From contig DAME01000024.1 in the NCBI GenBank assembly GCA_002499545.1, forward strand, positions 1 to 63,432: a stretch of DNA of 63,432 bases. Reading direction: 5' to 3'. This stretch comes from Euryarchaeota archaeon UBA88. GTDB taxonomy: Archaea; Thermoplasmatota; Poseidoniia; Poseidoniales; Poseidoniaceae. Below the pieces are notes generated by a model that did not search any database, was not told where the DNA came from, and saw nothing but the letters and a program-made list of their open reading frames with translations. The number at the start of each line of letters is the position of its first letter. Position 1 is the stretch's first letter. Positions 43,528-51,781 of this stretch are shown piece after piece. Made by a program: the position numbers and the translations under genes.

Positions 43528-45566
43528 ATACGAAGCGTGAACGATTGCGTTTAGCGCTTGATTTAGCAAAGCAGCACGTCTCTGAACAGGGCTCGAGTAT
43601 CTCGCACGTTCAGTCATCCAGCGTTCAAGAAAACGAAAGACCACGTTCGAAAATGAACAGACTACTTGGGAAACATGACGTCAAGGCAAGCCATGAGCGA
43701 ACCCTGCTTCAACGAACTGGCCTTGTCGAGCGTCCGACGTTCGACGTTGTCGCAGATAAAGTCCTTGGTAAGTCAAGTCAACAACGTAAGCCTGCACTCG
43801 ATCTCACTGCGAAAGGCGACTCAATCAGCGACATAGCAGCACGACGTATACGGTCGCTTCGGCAACGTACGATTGAATCGATTGAGATGCACGAACATCA
43901 AGAGAGTGACGGGTATGTTGGAATTGAGGAGGATGGACGACCAGTTTGGGAAATGATTCTTGACCAGCAGCGTGGACGCTCCTCAACGATTATTGCACCT
44001 GAACTCGCTCCGGTTGATGAATCATCACCGTATCACGCTAACGTCGCTGCGCCTGTTGAAGGAAATTGGCCACAATACCTGCGACCAGAAACACGGATGT
44101 CGTTCAAGCAGTGGTTCATCACCGATGAAAATTTCCGAGCAACACAAGCTGCAGAAGCGGTCGTAGATTCTCCCGGACTCACGTTGAACCCGCTGCTCAT
44201 AGTAGGTCCGTCGCAGACGGGGCGTTCACATTTGCTTCATGCAACGGCACAAGCCGTTCTTCGCCGGCAAGAAGGCCCCGTATTCCTCCTGTCTGCTGCT
44301 GACTTTATTGGGATGGAACATTTACCCAAGGGTTGGCAAGAAACACTCGTTGGTTCTCGCCTTTTGGTTCTCGACGATGCGGACGAAGTGGCGCATCACT
44401 CAGCACTCGCTAACGAAATTGGAGCAATGGTCGATTATGCAATCAATTTAGGAGTGCACGTCATGCTTTCTTCAAAATCGGAATCCGACGGATGGCCGTC
44501 TTCACGGTTGTGGGAATTAACAAAGCATGCAGCAACGCTTCACATGCAGTCTCCGAAACCCACAAGCATGGTTCTTTTCGCACGTAATCTTGCCCAGAAA
44601 AAGGGATTGATGCTCGATGACGGACAGCTGGCAAGTATCGTTCTTCATGAATCAGTTGGCTGGCGTTCAACTCAATCCAATTTTGACCTGCTCGCGCTTG
44701 CGCTGCAGTCAGGCCGCGAAGTTATCGATGGAGACGATGTGACCGCCCTTCTGTCAAACCACTTGGACGAAGATAAGCCACACCACCACATCGAACGGGA
44801 ACATGTCGAAGACATTGCGACTCGACTTGTCAACTCTGCAGTTGATACTGTATTCAGTGACACGGTCATTGGTGGAATCGACCTTCATTCTGAACTCCCA
44901 ATTGTGGGTAATGATGAGTACAATCCGCCTGATTTGAACATCGAAGAAATGGCTGCACAGTCCGATGCACGCCATGCAGCCTACATGCAAACTGCGCTGG
45001 AAGATACTTCGCCATCCTCGCCTTCAGTCCTCGCACTGCACGAGCGTGAAGAACATTTGATTGCTCGCAAGGGCCGTATTGAAGAACGTGATTATGGCAT
45101 TGCTGCAGACCTGCTCACCGATTTGGATGAATCGTTTGACGCACGAATCAATTCCTTCGAGGATGAACTTAAGCAGAGTTCCAAGCAACTGGCAGCGATT
45201 GAACAAAAGATGCTTGACTTAGCGAGCAGAACTCCTGAAGCAAACATGAATGAATTGATTTCAATTTCAGATGAATTACGTTCAATGGAATCTGCCTTGG
45301 TGGAATTCGATCCTGAACGTGAACCCTGGCCCGAGTTTGAAGAGCAGGAACCTGTCAAAAAAAGAACGGTTGGACGGGTCAAAAAAACGCACCCATTGAC
45401 CGCGCTTGAAAGCCACGAGCCAAAAGGTGAGTGGAACATCGATGCAGGTAATGTAGACATGCTTGATTTGCTAACAGATGGAGACGAAAGCATGCACCCA
45501 ATGCGCAAGATCAAGCTGGGCCGAGTGTATGAAGTGAACAGTTCGGTAACGGGTGAAGAAGAATGA
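43524..45566 (+). CDS. DnaA/Hda-like AAA+ protein with degenerate Walker A
   Basis: 680 residues. A ~190-residue basic/disordered N-terminus is followed by an AAA+ core (~192-400) that follows the bacterial DnaA/Hda pattern: MSFKQWFITDENFRATQAAE, LTLNPLLIVGPSQTGRSHLL, SRLLVLDDADEV (Walker B, near 280), a GVHVMLSSKSESDGW segment, and a lid with SNFDLLALAL. The Walker A lysine is Arg (GPSQTGRS, near 228-235). The usual sensor-II arginine is not clear and the DnaA domain IV DNA-binding region is missing. C-terminal ~200 residues are coiled-coil and acidic. Archaea use Orc1/Cdc6, so this protein is more likely a regulator, scaffold or partitioning factor. It overlaps DUF835 and YkgJ genes by four bases each. 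Confidence 0.7.
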   Translation: MNTKRERLRLALDLAKQHVSEQGSSISHVQSSSVQENERPRSKMNRLLGKHDVKASHERTLLQRTGLVERPTFDVVADKVLGKSSQQRKPALDLTAKGDSISDIAARRIRSLRQRTIESIEMHEHQESDGYVGIEEDGRPVWEMILDQQRGRSSTIIAPELAPVDESSPYHANVAAPVEGNWPQYLRPETRMSFKQWFITDENFRATQAAEAVVDSPGLTLNPLLIVGPSQTGRSHLLHATAQAVLRRQEGPVFLLSAADFIGMEHLPKGWQETLVGSRLLVLDDADEVAHHSALANEIGAMVDYAINLGVHVMLSSKSESDGWPSSRLWELTKHAATLHMQSPKPTSMVLFARNLAQKKGLMLDDGQLASIVLHESVGWRSTQSNFDLLALALQSGREVIDGDDVTALLSNHLDEDKPHHHIEREHVEDIATRLVNSAVDTVFSDTVIGGIDLHSELPIVGNDEYNPPDLNIEEMAAQSDARHAAYMQTALEDTSPSSPSVLALHEREEHLIARKGRIEERDYGIAADLLTDLDESFDARINSFEDELKQSSKQLAAIEQKMLDLASRTPEANMNELISISDELRSMESALVEFDPEREPWPEFEEQEPVKKRTVGRVKKTHPLTALESHEPKGEWNIDAGNVDMLDLLTDGDESMHPMRKIKLGRVYEVNSSVTGEEE

Positions 45567-46030
45567 AACAAGCATGGTGGATGCAGGGCGTTTCATTTTC
45601 CTGCCAAGCGAACTGCGGGCGATGCTGCGATGAGCCTGGAGGTATTGTCTATCTCTCCATCTCAGATGCAGAACGCATTGCGAACCATCACGAAATGGAG
45701 GTTGAGGATTGGTTGGAACGGGATTGCCGACAAACGCTTGACGGACGGTTCATATTGAACAGTCGGCCTGAGGACGACGTATGTATTTACTTGAACGATG
45801 AACAACAGTGCAACATCTATTCAGTCCGCCCTCAGCAGTGCGCTGCGTTCCCATGGTGGTCTGAAAACCTCGCTACGCAACGTTCGTGGAATGAAGTGAA
45901 GGAATCATGCCCGGGTTTGACGGCAGAAGATGCCATTCTCATCGACGGAGAAACAATACGAATCCAAGTATTTTCAGATCGTGAATCCACCAAAGGTTTC
46001 CGTTCCTGGCCTCCTTGGAACCGCCGTTAA
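45563..46030 (+). CDS. YkgJ-family cysteine-cluster protein
   Basis: 155 residues with the YkgJ/CxxCxxCC pattern: FSCQANCGRCCDEPGGIVYLS at the N-terminus, then CIYLNDEQQCNIYSVRPQQCAAFPWW and a later C in KESCPGL. The clustered cysteines probably bind zinc or an Fe-S cluster. No enzymatic activity can be assigned. It is the third gene of the DUF835/DnaA-like unit (four-base overlap), so it could provide a redox or metal sensing part; that is inference from the operon only. Confidence 0.85.
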   Translation: MKQAWWMQGVSFSCQANCGRCCDEPGGIVYLSISDAERIANHHEMEVEDWLERDCRQTLDGRFILNSRPEDDVCIYLNDEQQCNIYSVRPQQCAAFPWWSENLATQRSWNEVKESCPGLTAEDAILIDGETIRIQVFSDRESTKGFRSWPPWNRR

Positions 46031-46089
46031 AGGTTGTACGTGCAACCTCCACAACTGGCGATGAATGTACTGAATATGTGGTAGCCGAC

Positions 46090-46097
46090 TTTATACG
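46090..46097 (+). promoter_or_regulatory. TATA box of citrate synthase
   Basis: CTTTATAC-type sequence (46089-46096 region) about 40 bases before the ATG at 46132; good archaeal TATA match, giving a short leader. Confidence 0.45.
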
Positions 46098-46131
46098 AAA
46101 GAGGTATGTCCGTGAGACAGAGCCTGATTCT

Positions 46132-47298
46132 ATGACCCAAAAAGAGTCCTTGTTGGAAGTCACTACAGACCACCTCAACACTGGACTGCGTGGCATTCCG
46201 GTCGGGACTTGCCGAACATCATTCGTCACACCCACCGAAGGGGTGCACTACTGCGGCTATCCCATCACTGAACTTGCGTCATTTAAGCCTGAAGACATCA
46301 TCTATTTGCTCTTCAACAAAGAACTCCCGACCCCCGAACAATCAGCTGCATTCTGTGATGAACTGGCAGTTCGCGGTGCACTACCCGATGGAATGGAAGC
46401 GGTTTTGAACAGTCTTCCAAAAGACGGCCACCCGATGGATTGGCTCAGTATCGGCATTCACACGCTTGGAATGCTTGAAACGACCAATGATTGGAATGAA
46501 GATGCGCTCAACCTCGTCGCACGAATGCCGCGCCTTATGGGACTCATCTTCCGCATCAGAGAAGGACGAACAAACGATATTCCTGCCGATGATCCCTCGG
46601 GAACATTGGTTGACCGATTCGTCAACACATTGGATTTAATCGGAGTTGACAAGGAGAAGATGCGTCAAGTTATTTCAACATACTTGGTTCTCCACATGGA
46701 CCACGGTGGCGGTAATCTTTCGACCTTCACTGGCAAGGCAATCGCTTCGGGTAAAGCCAGCGTGTATTCTTCGATGGCAGGGGCAATGAACGCTCTGTCA
46801 GGACCTCTTCACGGCCGAGCGAATCAATCATGCTTGGAATTTGTCCTTAAAGTTGGAACCAGTGACCCTGACAAAGTCGAAGCATTCGTTCGGGGCGAAC
46901 TGGCTGCGAAGCGTCCAATCTTTGGATTTGGCCATGCAGTCTTGCGAACCGAAGACCCTCGAGCAACCGCTCAATTCGAACTCGGTGCGAAAATCTGCCC
47001 CGACGATGAGAACTTCAAAATCATCACTGCACTTCGAGAAATTGCCCCGCGTGTCTTGGCTGAAAACCCTAAAATCAGCAATCCAAATGCAAACGTCGAT
47101 ATCGCAAGTGGGGCGCTACTCTACCACATTGGTCTGAAGGACCCAACCTACTACACCACCTTCTTTGGCTGGGCAAGAGTCGCAGGCATCGGTGCTCAAA
47201 TTGTTGATGAACGGGCCGTCATGCGAGACGGCAAAGGCACCCCAATCTATCGGCCTAAGTACATCGCAGAAGACCAGTCGTTGCGTCACATTGAATGA
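46132..47298 (+). CDS. gltA: Citrate synthase
   Basis: Condenses oxaloacetate and acetyl-CoA to citrate, entry to the TCA cycle. 388 residues. Family blocks: LRGIPVGTCRTSF and YCGYPITELA at the N-terminus; the first catalytic His in MDHGGGNLSTFTGK; ALSGPLHGRANQSCLEF (second His); GFGHAVLRTEDPRA (third, with substrate Arg); a catalytic Asp in the NPNANVDIASGALLYHIG region. Typical of archaeal and gram-positive-like citrate synthases; 2-methylcitrate synthase is the alternative. An in-frame start at 46015 would overlap the YkgJ gene and adds 39 non-family residues. Its 3' end overlaps the GDPD gene by 13 bases, tail to tail. Confidence 0.9.
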   Translation: MTQKESLLEVTTDHLNTGLRGIPVGTCRTSFVTPTEGVHYCGYPITELASFKPEDIIYLLFNKELPTPEQSAAFCDELAVRGALPDGMEAVLNSLPKDGHPMDWLSIGIHTLGMLETTNDWNEDALNLVARMPRLMGLIFRIREGRTNDIPADDPSGTLVDRFVNTLDLIGVDKEKMRQVISTYLVLHMDHGGGNLSTFTGKAIASGKASVYSSMAGAMNALSGPLHGRANQSCLEFVLKVGTSDPDKVEAFVRGELAAKRPIFGFGHAVLRTEDPRATAQFELGAKICPDDENFKIITALREIAPRVLAENPKISNPNANVDIASGALLYHIGLKDPTYYTTFFGWARVAGIGAQIVDERAVMRDGKGTPIYRPKYIAEDQSLRHIE

Positions 47299-48455
47299 GG
47301 CGTCAACACTGGACGGGGGGTTTTTCCTGACCCTCGATGACCGATGAGACGGACTGCTTGCCACGGTGGAGAAGCAGCATTCAACCCGTCGAGGATTGCA
47401 TCAGTCGTCGCTTCCCAACTCCACTGTTTTCGCCATTCTTCAACCAACTGCTTACGTCGTGCAGCGTCGCATTCCAACCACGGTATTGCAACATCATGAA
47501 GTTCGCGCAAAACATCGAGATGGTCGTCTTTGGAAGCTCCCTTGAGGACGGCTTTTTGTGAAGTATCAAGCGGCAAGCAGGCAGGTTGATTCCATCGTGC
47601 ATGACCCGAAGGCAACCATGTGGTTGACGGGTCGGAACAATCCGTCAGTCCAGTCAATCCCGCTTCGAGAATTGAATGTTCGATTTTTAGCGAAGTTGGC
47701 CACACATAAATCGGAATGCCTCGCTGATGCTTTCGAAACCTTTGGGCCGGCTTTCCTGAAAGGCCACCCGACCTTCCAAGCGGAATGTAATTCTTGGGTG
47801 GCACGAAGTAATCCACGGCACAGGGAACCATCGAGGCGCCGGCTTTTCTGTGAAGATGTATGAGACGTGAAAGGGGCGTGAAGAGAAATTGAAGACCACC
47901 GCGAACGCGCTTGGAATAATAATTTCCGAACGGTGGCATGTAGGGTTTTAATTCAGCCCACGGTCGAGAGGTTTGAGCGTCACGAATCGATGCCTCCATT
48001 CCACGGTGAAAGGCGTAGTACACAGTGTTGTGCGATGGAATCTCGTGTTCTTCAAGCAGCAAATCTGCTTTTTTCACCATGTTTGCGACGTGTTGAACGT
48101 GGCGCTGATGTCCGAAATATCCACCACCGTACAATGCTTTGGGATGCGGCCGTTTGAATTCAATGCACCCCATCTTACCCTGGTCTCTCCATTGGGATGC
48201 AATGGTCGAGTCATCCAGCATCTGCTGGAAGGAAAGAAATCCGAATGATGTGAGTTCATCCAGCGTGTGATTTTCAGTCCATGAATACGAGTGCGGATGA
48301 TCTGTTGGAGGAATCGCCAACTTGGAATCATGATGGACAATCAGAGCTCCGTCACTGGTGAGACGGAGGTCGAATTCCACACCATCGTTGAATTGAATCG
48401 CATGCTTGAGACTCTCAAGCGTATTTTCGGGAGGTTGAACCCACTGCGAATCCAC
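47286..48455 (-). CDS. Glycerophosphodiester phosphodiesterase, apparently circularly permuted
   Basis: GDPD-family TIM-barrel enzyme that hydrolyses glycerophosphodiesters to glycerol phosphate and an alcohol. The protein begins within the usual second motif, VQPPENTLESLKHAI (residues ~6-20), followed by GVEFDLRLTSDGALIVHHD, all matching the family. The expected first motif, HRGxG, is not at the N-terminus; instead RLIGHRGSGKTPRP lies at the C-terminus (HRG at residues 373-375 of 389). The catalytic set is present but the first strand has moved to the end, as in a circular permutation. The frame upstream of GTG 48455 is open only to 48479 and holds no HRG motif. Residues 120-330 are the barrel, with FEEHEIPSHNTVYYA-like helices. 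Its 3' end overlaps gltA by 13 bases. Confidence 0.8.
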   Translation of the reverse strand: MDSQWVQPPENTLESLKHAIQFNDGVEFDLRLTSDGALIVHHDSKLAIPPTDHPHSYSWTENHTLDELTSFGFLSFQQMLDDSTIASQWRDQGKMGCIEFKRPHPKALYGGGYFGHQRHVQHVANMVKKADLLLEEHEIPSHNTVYYAFHRGMEASIRDAQTSRPWAELKPYMPPFGNYYSKRVRGGLQFLFTPLSRLIHLHRKAGASMVPCAVDYFVPPKNYIPLGRSGGLSGKPAQRFRKHQRGIPIYVWPTSLKIEHSILEAGLTGLTDCSDPSTTWLPSGHARWNQPACLPLDTSQKAVLKGASKDDHLDVLRELHDVAIPWLECDAARRKQLVEEWRKQWSWEATTDAILDGLNAASPPWQAVRLIGHRGSGKTPRPVLTPHSM

Positions 48456-48561
48456 ACTCTCCCGATGATGATGTCCTTTCTAAGTCCTGTTATCGGGTTT
48501 GATGAAGAGTGATTCACTGAAAACTCACCGATTTGGATTGGACTGCCGTCATAAGACCTAT

Positions 48562-50019
48562 ATGAATCTCCATGGCCCACAGCCTATGGACCCCTATGAT
48601 ATCATGATGGGGCTCATATTCGTTTTAACACCAATCATATGCTGGTTCTTCACTCGACATGACACAACGATGCGAGTCCCGTTCAAGGACTGGGCAAAGG
48701 TGTTCCACGACCAGCGTTATTACTTGCACGCCATTGGCTACATTGTCATTATTCGTTGGAAATCCATCACCGACTCGCTCAATGAGCCCATAAAAATGCA
48801 GACAGGTCACTGGACTGAAGCCATTTACTCATTGGAAGGCGATTTCACCTACCACATTCAGAAATTTTTCCTAAACGATGGGTTAACCACGTTTCTCAAC
48901 TTCCATTATTTATTCATCTACCTGTTTTTGATATACGTCACGACCGTGTACTTTGCTTATTCCGGCGACCGCAACATGACCGACAAGGTCGCCATGAACT
49001 ACCTCTTGATTTACGCTCTTGCAGTCCCCTACTATCTGTTCTTCAATGTTGAAGTGACCTCATCGTGGATACCCGGTATGGACGCCCTGCTTTATCATGA
49101 AGGATGGTACAGTGTTTTCTACGCCTCACATGACCCGTTGGACAATTCGGTTCCTTCCCTCCACGTCGCAATTCCATTTGGCATACTTTTACTGAATTAT
49201 CTTCACGTCAAAGAGCAAGGGGGGACGATGAAAGAATGGCAACATTATCGTTACCACATGTTTGTCCTATGGAACACTGTGTTGTTCACCTTCACGATCT
49301 TGTATCTCGGAATCCACTGGTTTGTCGACATACCACTTGGTATGCTGATTGGGGGTGTTGGAGCACTGTTCATTCATCATTTACAACCGCGAATACGTAA
49401 CGACCACGGGAGCTTTTTCAAAGGCTTTAACAGCAAAAAAATTCGACAGCACCTTCTGGTGGAAGGGGTTGTGTGTTTGATGATTGTCACATGTATTTTG
49501 ATGGCTATCAACGTTCAAACCGAGACGATTGACGAACGTGTATCCTATCAAATAGGACCCGATGATTCGACCTTCGAAATTATCCAAAAATTTCAACCGG
49601 GAATGAAAGTTCATTCCAACGTCACCAATTTAGATGACAGTCTGAGTATCGAAGTTGTGTTGGTGAAGATCTATGATGCGGTTCCAGCGATGGAAAACGG
49701 CTCAATTGATTGGAACGTCGTTCGAACCCTAGGCGAAGTAGAAACGGTTGCTCCGAGGATGACCTTGCCACTGGTCATTGAAGATCCGATGGTCTACCAC
49801 TACATCATGATGAACAACCCAAGTGAAGGTGGTTCAGACGACGTGGTTCAAGTTCGAGTCATCAACGATTACCATGAAGATGTCATGCCAAATGCAATCT
49901 TACTTTCACTGCCATCACTGTGGATGACTGGTTTTGTCGTGAACAGATTGTGGCGCTTGAGAAAAGAAGGGCGAAGTTTGATTGATTCTACACCTTCCCA
50001 TCTTTGGGAATCTGAATGA
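48562..50019 (+). CDS. PAP2-family membrane protein with C-terminal extracellular domain
   Basis: 485 residues with about seven helices in residues 10-330 and PAP2 motifs NSVPSLHVAIPFG (PSxH) and LGIHWFVDIPLG (His-x3-Asp), as in inositolphosphoryl- or lipid-phosphate-type enzymes. After a hydrophobic segment near residue 350, a ~120-residue hydrophilic, strand-rich region (TETIDERVSYQIGPDDSTFE, a KVHSNVTNLDDSLSIEVVL stretch) and a final helix suggest an outside domain. Substrate unknown. Start ATG 48562 is preferred because the sequence upstream is not hydrophobic; ATG/in-frame at 48499 is possible. Divergent from the GDPD gene, so the two phospholipid-related enzymes share a control region. 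Confidence 0.72.
   Translation: MNLHGPQPMDPYDIMMGLIFVLTPIICWFFTRHDTTMRVPFKDWAKVFHDQRYYLHAIGYIVIIRWKSITDSLNEPIKMQTGHWTEAIYSLEGDFTYHIQKFFLNDGLTTFLNFHYLFIYLFLIYVTTVYFAYSGDRNMTDKVAMNYLLIYALAVPYYLFFNVEVTSSWIPGMDALLYHEGWYSVFYASHDPLDNSVPSLHVAIPFGILLLNYLHVKEQGGTMKEWQHYRYHMFVLWNTVLFTFTILYLGIHWFVDIPLGMLIGGVGALFIHHLQPRIRNDHGSFFKGFNSKKIRQHLLVEGVVCLMIVTCILMAINVQTETIDERVSYQIGPDDSTFEIIQKFQPGMKVHSNVTNLDDSLSIEVVLVKIYDAVPAMENGSIDWNVVRTLGEVETVAPRMTLPLVIEDPMVYHYIMMNNPSEGGSDDVVQVRVINDYHEDVMPNAILLSLPSLWMTGFVVNRLWRLRKEGRSLIDSTPSHLWESE
49995..50010 (+). terminator. Short hairpin at the end of the PAP2 gene
   Basis: TTCCCA at 49995-50000 and TGGGAA at 50005-50010 form a perfect 6-bp stem with a four-base loop at the extreme 3' end of the coding region. 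It is not followed by a T run, so termination is uncertain; it may instead protect the transcript end. Confidence 0.3.
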
Positions 50020-50033
50020 AAGTGACCAAGAGT

Positions 50034-50068
50034 TTGTGTTATGAGGGCAAAGCCTCTGCATAACACAA
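50034..50068 (+). promoter_or_regulatory. Strong 10-bp inverted repeat abutting the tatC start
   Basis: TTGTGTTATG (50034-50043) and CATAACACAA (50059-50068) are perfect inverted arms, with an additional AGG/CCT pairing in the 15-base loop. The last base of the second arm is the A of the tatC ATG at 50068. A transcript carrying it would fold the start codon region into a hairpin; alternatively it is an operator. It also explains why an ATG at 50041, inside the left arm, is a doubtful start. Confidence 0.55.
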
Positions 50069-50874
50069 TGGCAGAGTCAGAGGGTTTGACCGATGCGGTC
50101 GAAGAATTACTGGATTCATCCGGTGGACAAATCCTCTTGTCCTTTCGCGACTACCTCCGCCGACGACTGAAAGCGTTGTTCGCACTGCTCGTGGTTGGTT
50201 TTGCCGTCACCTTTCCACTCACGAAGCAATTCATTGCATGGTTGATTGACGCTGAACGATTGCCCGACGACGTCGAGATTATTGTCACTACGCCAGTCGA
50301 ATTTATCCTTCTGCAAATCCGCTTATCTGCGAGTGTAGGAATGGTTTTTGTCCTCTTCTTTTTGATTGCAGAAGGAAGTTGGCGAGCAAGAAAAAACCAG
50401 GCAATACGTCAACGGCTTTCCGAGCTCAATGTTCGTCCACCGCAACCCAACGCAACCCTTGTTTTGACCATCGTTGCCATACTGATTCTCATGGCTAGTG
50501 GGCTATATTATGCGTGGAATTGGTTGATTCCAATGCTCCTTGAATACCTTACGACCGATGCTCAAAACGCTGGACTATCGACAGAATGGAGACTCACTGG
50601 TTACACTGGCTTTGTTGCCAATCTCGCTCTGGCTTCAGCCGTTGGATTCCAAGCCCCGGTAGTCACACTGCTGGTTCTTCGTTCGGAATTAATTCAGCGT
50701 TCAGTGCTCACGTCCTACCGACGGCACATTTGGTTCGGTTCATTTCTACTCGGAGCAATCCTCTCTCCACCCGACCCGCTGTCATTGTTTTTGGTAGCCA
50801 TGCCCGTCATCATCTTGTTTGAATTAGCATTGATGCTGGACCGCTTCACTCGGAGTGAGTCGATTCAGTCGTGA
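50068..50874 (+). CDS. tatC: Sec-independent protein translocase TatC
   Basis: Core subunit of the twin-arginine translocase, binding RR signal peptides of folded proteins. Six helices are apparent: LKALFALLVVGFAVTFPLT, VEFILLQIRLSASVGMVFV, LVLTIVAILILMASGLYYAW, and three later ones. TatC hallmarks are TTPVEFILLQIR, the Pro/Gly-rich periplasmic segment, and SPPDPLSLFLVAMPVIILFE at the C-terminus. The N-terminal conserved region is present though less typical. 268 residues from ATG 50068. Its 3' end overlaps the PHP gene by 29 bases. tatA is not in view. Confidence 0.88.
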   Translation: MAESEGLTDAVEELLDSSGGQILLSFRDYLRRRLKALFALLVVGFAVTFPLTKQFIAWLIDAERLPDDVEIIVTTPVEFILLQIRLSASVGMVFVLFFLIAEGSWRARKNQAIRQRLSELNVRPPQPNATLVLTIVAILILMASGLYYAWNWLIPMLLEYLTTDAQNAGLSTEWRLTGYTGFVANLALASAVGFQAPVVTLLVLRSELIQRSVLTSYRRHIWFGSFLLGAILSPPDPLSLFLVAMPVIILFELALMLDRFTRSESIQS

Positions 50875-51754
50875 GCACATCGGGCAAGGAAGCGAACGGA
50901 ACAGCCATTCGTCCTGGGGCTTGGTTGAAATCAATACCGTGGAAATCAGAACCACATGTAATGCAGAGTCCTGCTGCCTTGGACGCCGTCCAAAGGGCGA
51001 AACGGTAAGCATCAGAATGGCTTCGATGGAAGCATTCAATCGCATCAACACCTGCCTGCTTACAGAACGCTGCCAACATCTGCGGAGGTATTCCATAGTA
51101 CAACGGATGCGCGAGTGAGGTAAAGCCTCCACACGCTCGCACGATGCGAGTTGCTTCTTCAATCGATGGCAGAGGTCGAGCGACGTGCGCTGGTTTCCCA
51201 TCACCTATCCACTCGTCGAATGCTTGCTGACGATGTTCTACATAGCCCAAGGCAACCAGTTCATCTGCCAAATGTGGACGGCCTACAGAATCTCCAGCTC
51301 TATCAAGCACCTTCTCTTTTTCAACAACCAGTCCGAGTTCATTGAGACGTTCAATCATCTCGAGCATTCGTGGCACTCTATCATCACCCAGTGGAGTCAG
51401 CCACTGTTTGAATTGTGAAATTTCGGAACTTCCAAGTTCACCTTTAGGGAAGTAAGCAAGGAGGTGCCATGATGCTGATGCACGCTCTTTACTTCGAAGA
51501 CGAAGTTCAGCATCGACCGCCTTCAACCCCGGCTTGCAGGTGATTTCAACACCGGGAATGAAGCGAATACCCGTTTGTTGTGCTGCTTGGAAACCCGCCG
51601 CCCAACCCGAAATCGTGTCATGGTCGGTCAATGACCAACACGTTACGCCAGAATTGGACATTCGTCTGGCGACGTCGGCAACAGAATGTTGACCGTCACT
51701 GTTGGTTGAATGGCTGTGCAAGTCATAGCGCTCAGTCCACACATCCTCTCCCAA
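50846..51754 (-). CDS. PHP-domain phosphoesterase (YciV-like)
   Basis: Metal-dependent phosphoesterase of the PHP family, related to YciV/RnaM-type 5'-nucleotidases acting on 3',5'-bisphosphates or short RNA. The four metal motifs are clear: YDLHSHSTNSDGQ, SLTDHDTISGW with IPGVEITC, CGGFTSLAHPLYYG, and TCGSDFHGID near the C-terminus. 302 residues is normal for this group. The final 29 bases overlap the convergent tatC gene. Single gene, close to the 274-residue uncharacterised gene upstream. Confidence 0.85.
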   Translation of the reverse strand: MGEDVWTERYDLHSHSTNSDGQHSVADVARRMSNSGVTCWSLTDHDTISGWAAGFQAAQQTGIRFIPGVEITCKPGLKAVDAELRLRSKERASASWHLLAYFPKGELGSSEISQFKQWLTPLGDDRVPRMLEMIERLNELGLVVEKEKVLDRAGDSVGRPHLADELVALGYVEHRQQAFDEWIGDGKPAHVARPLPSIEEATRIVRACGGFTSLAHPLYYGIPPQMLAAFCKQAGVDAIECFHRSHSDAYRFALWTASKAAGLCITCGSDFHGIDFNQAPGRMAVPFASLPDVLTTESTHSE

Positions 51755-51781
51755 AGGGTTGACCTCTAAGGAACTATGGAA

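Noticed and set aside
48341..48580. Alternative frame that might supply the missing N-terminal HRG motif of the GDPD by frameshift
   Set aside because: Reading that frame gives no HRG or related motif, so a frameshift does not explain the order.
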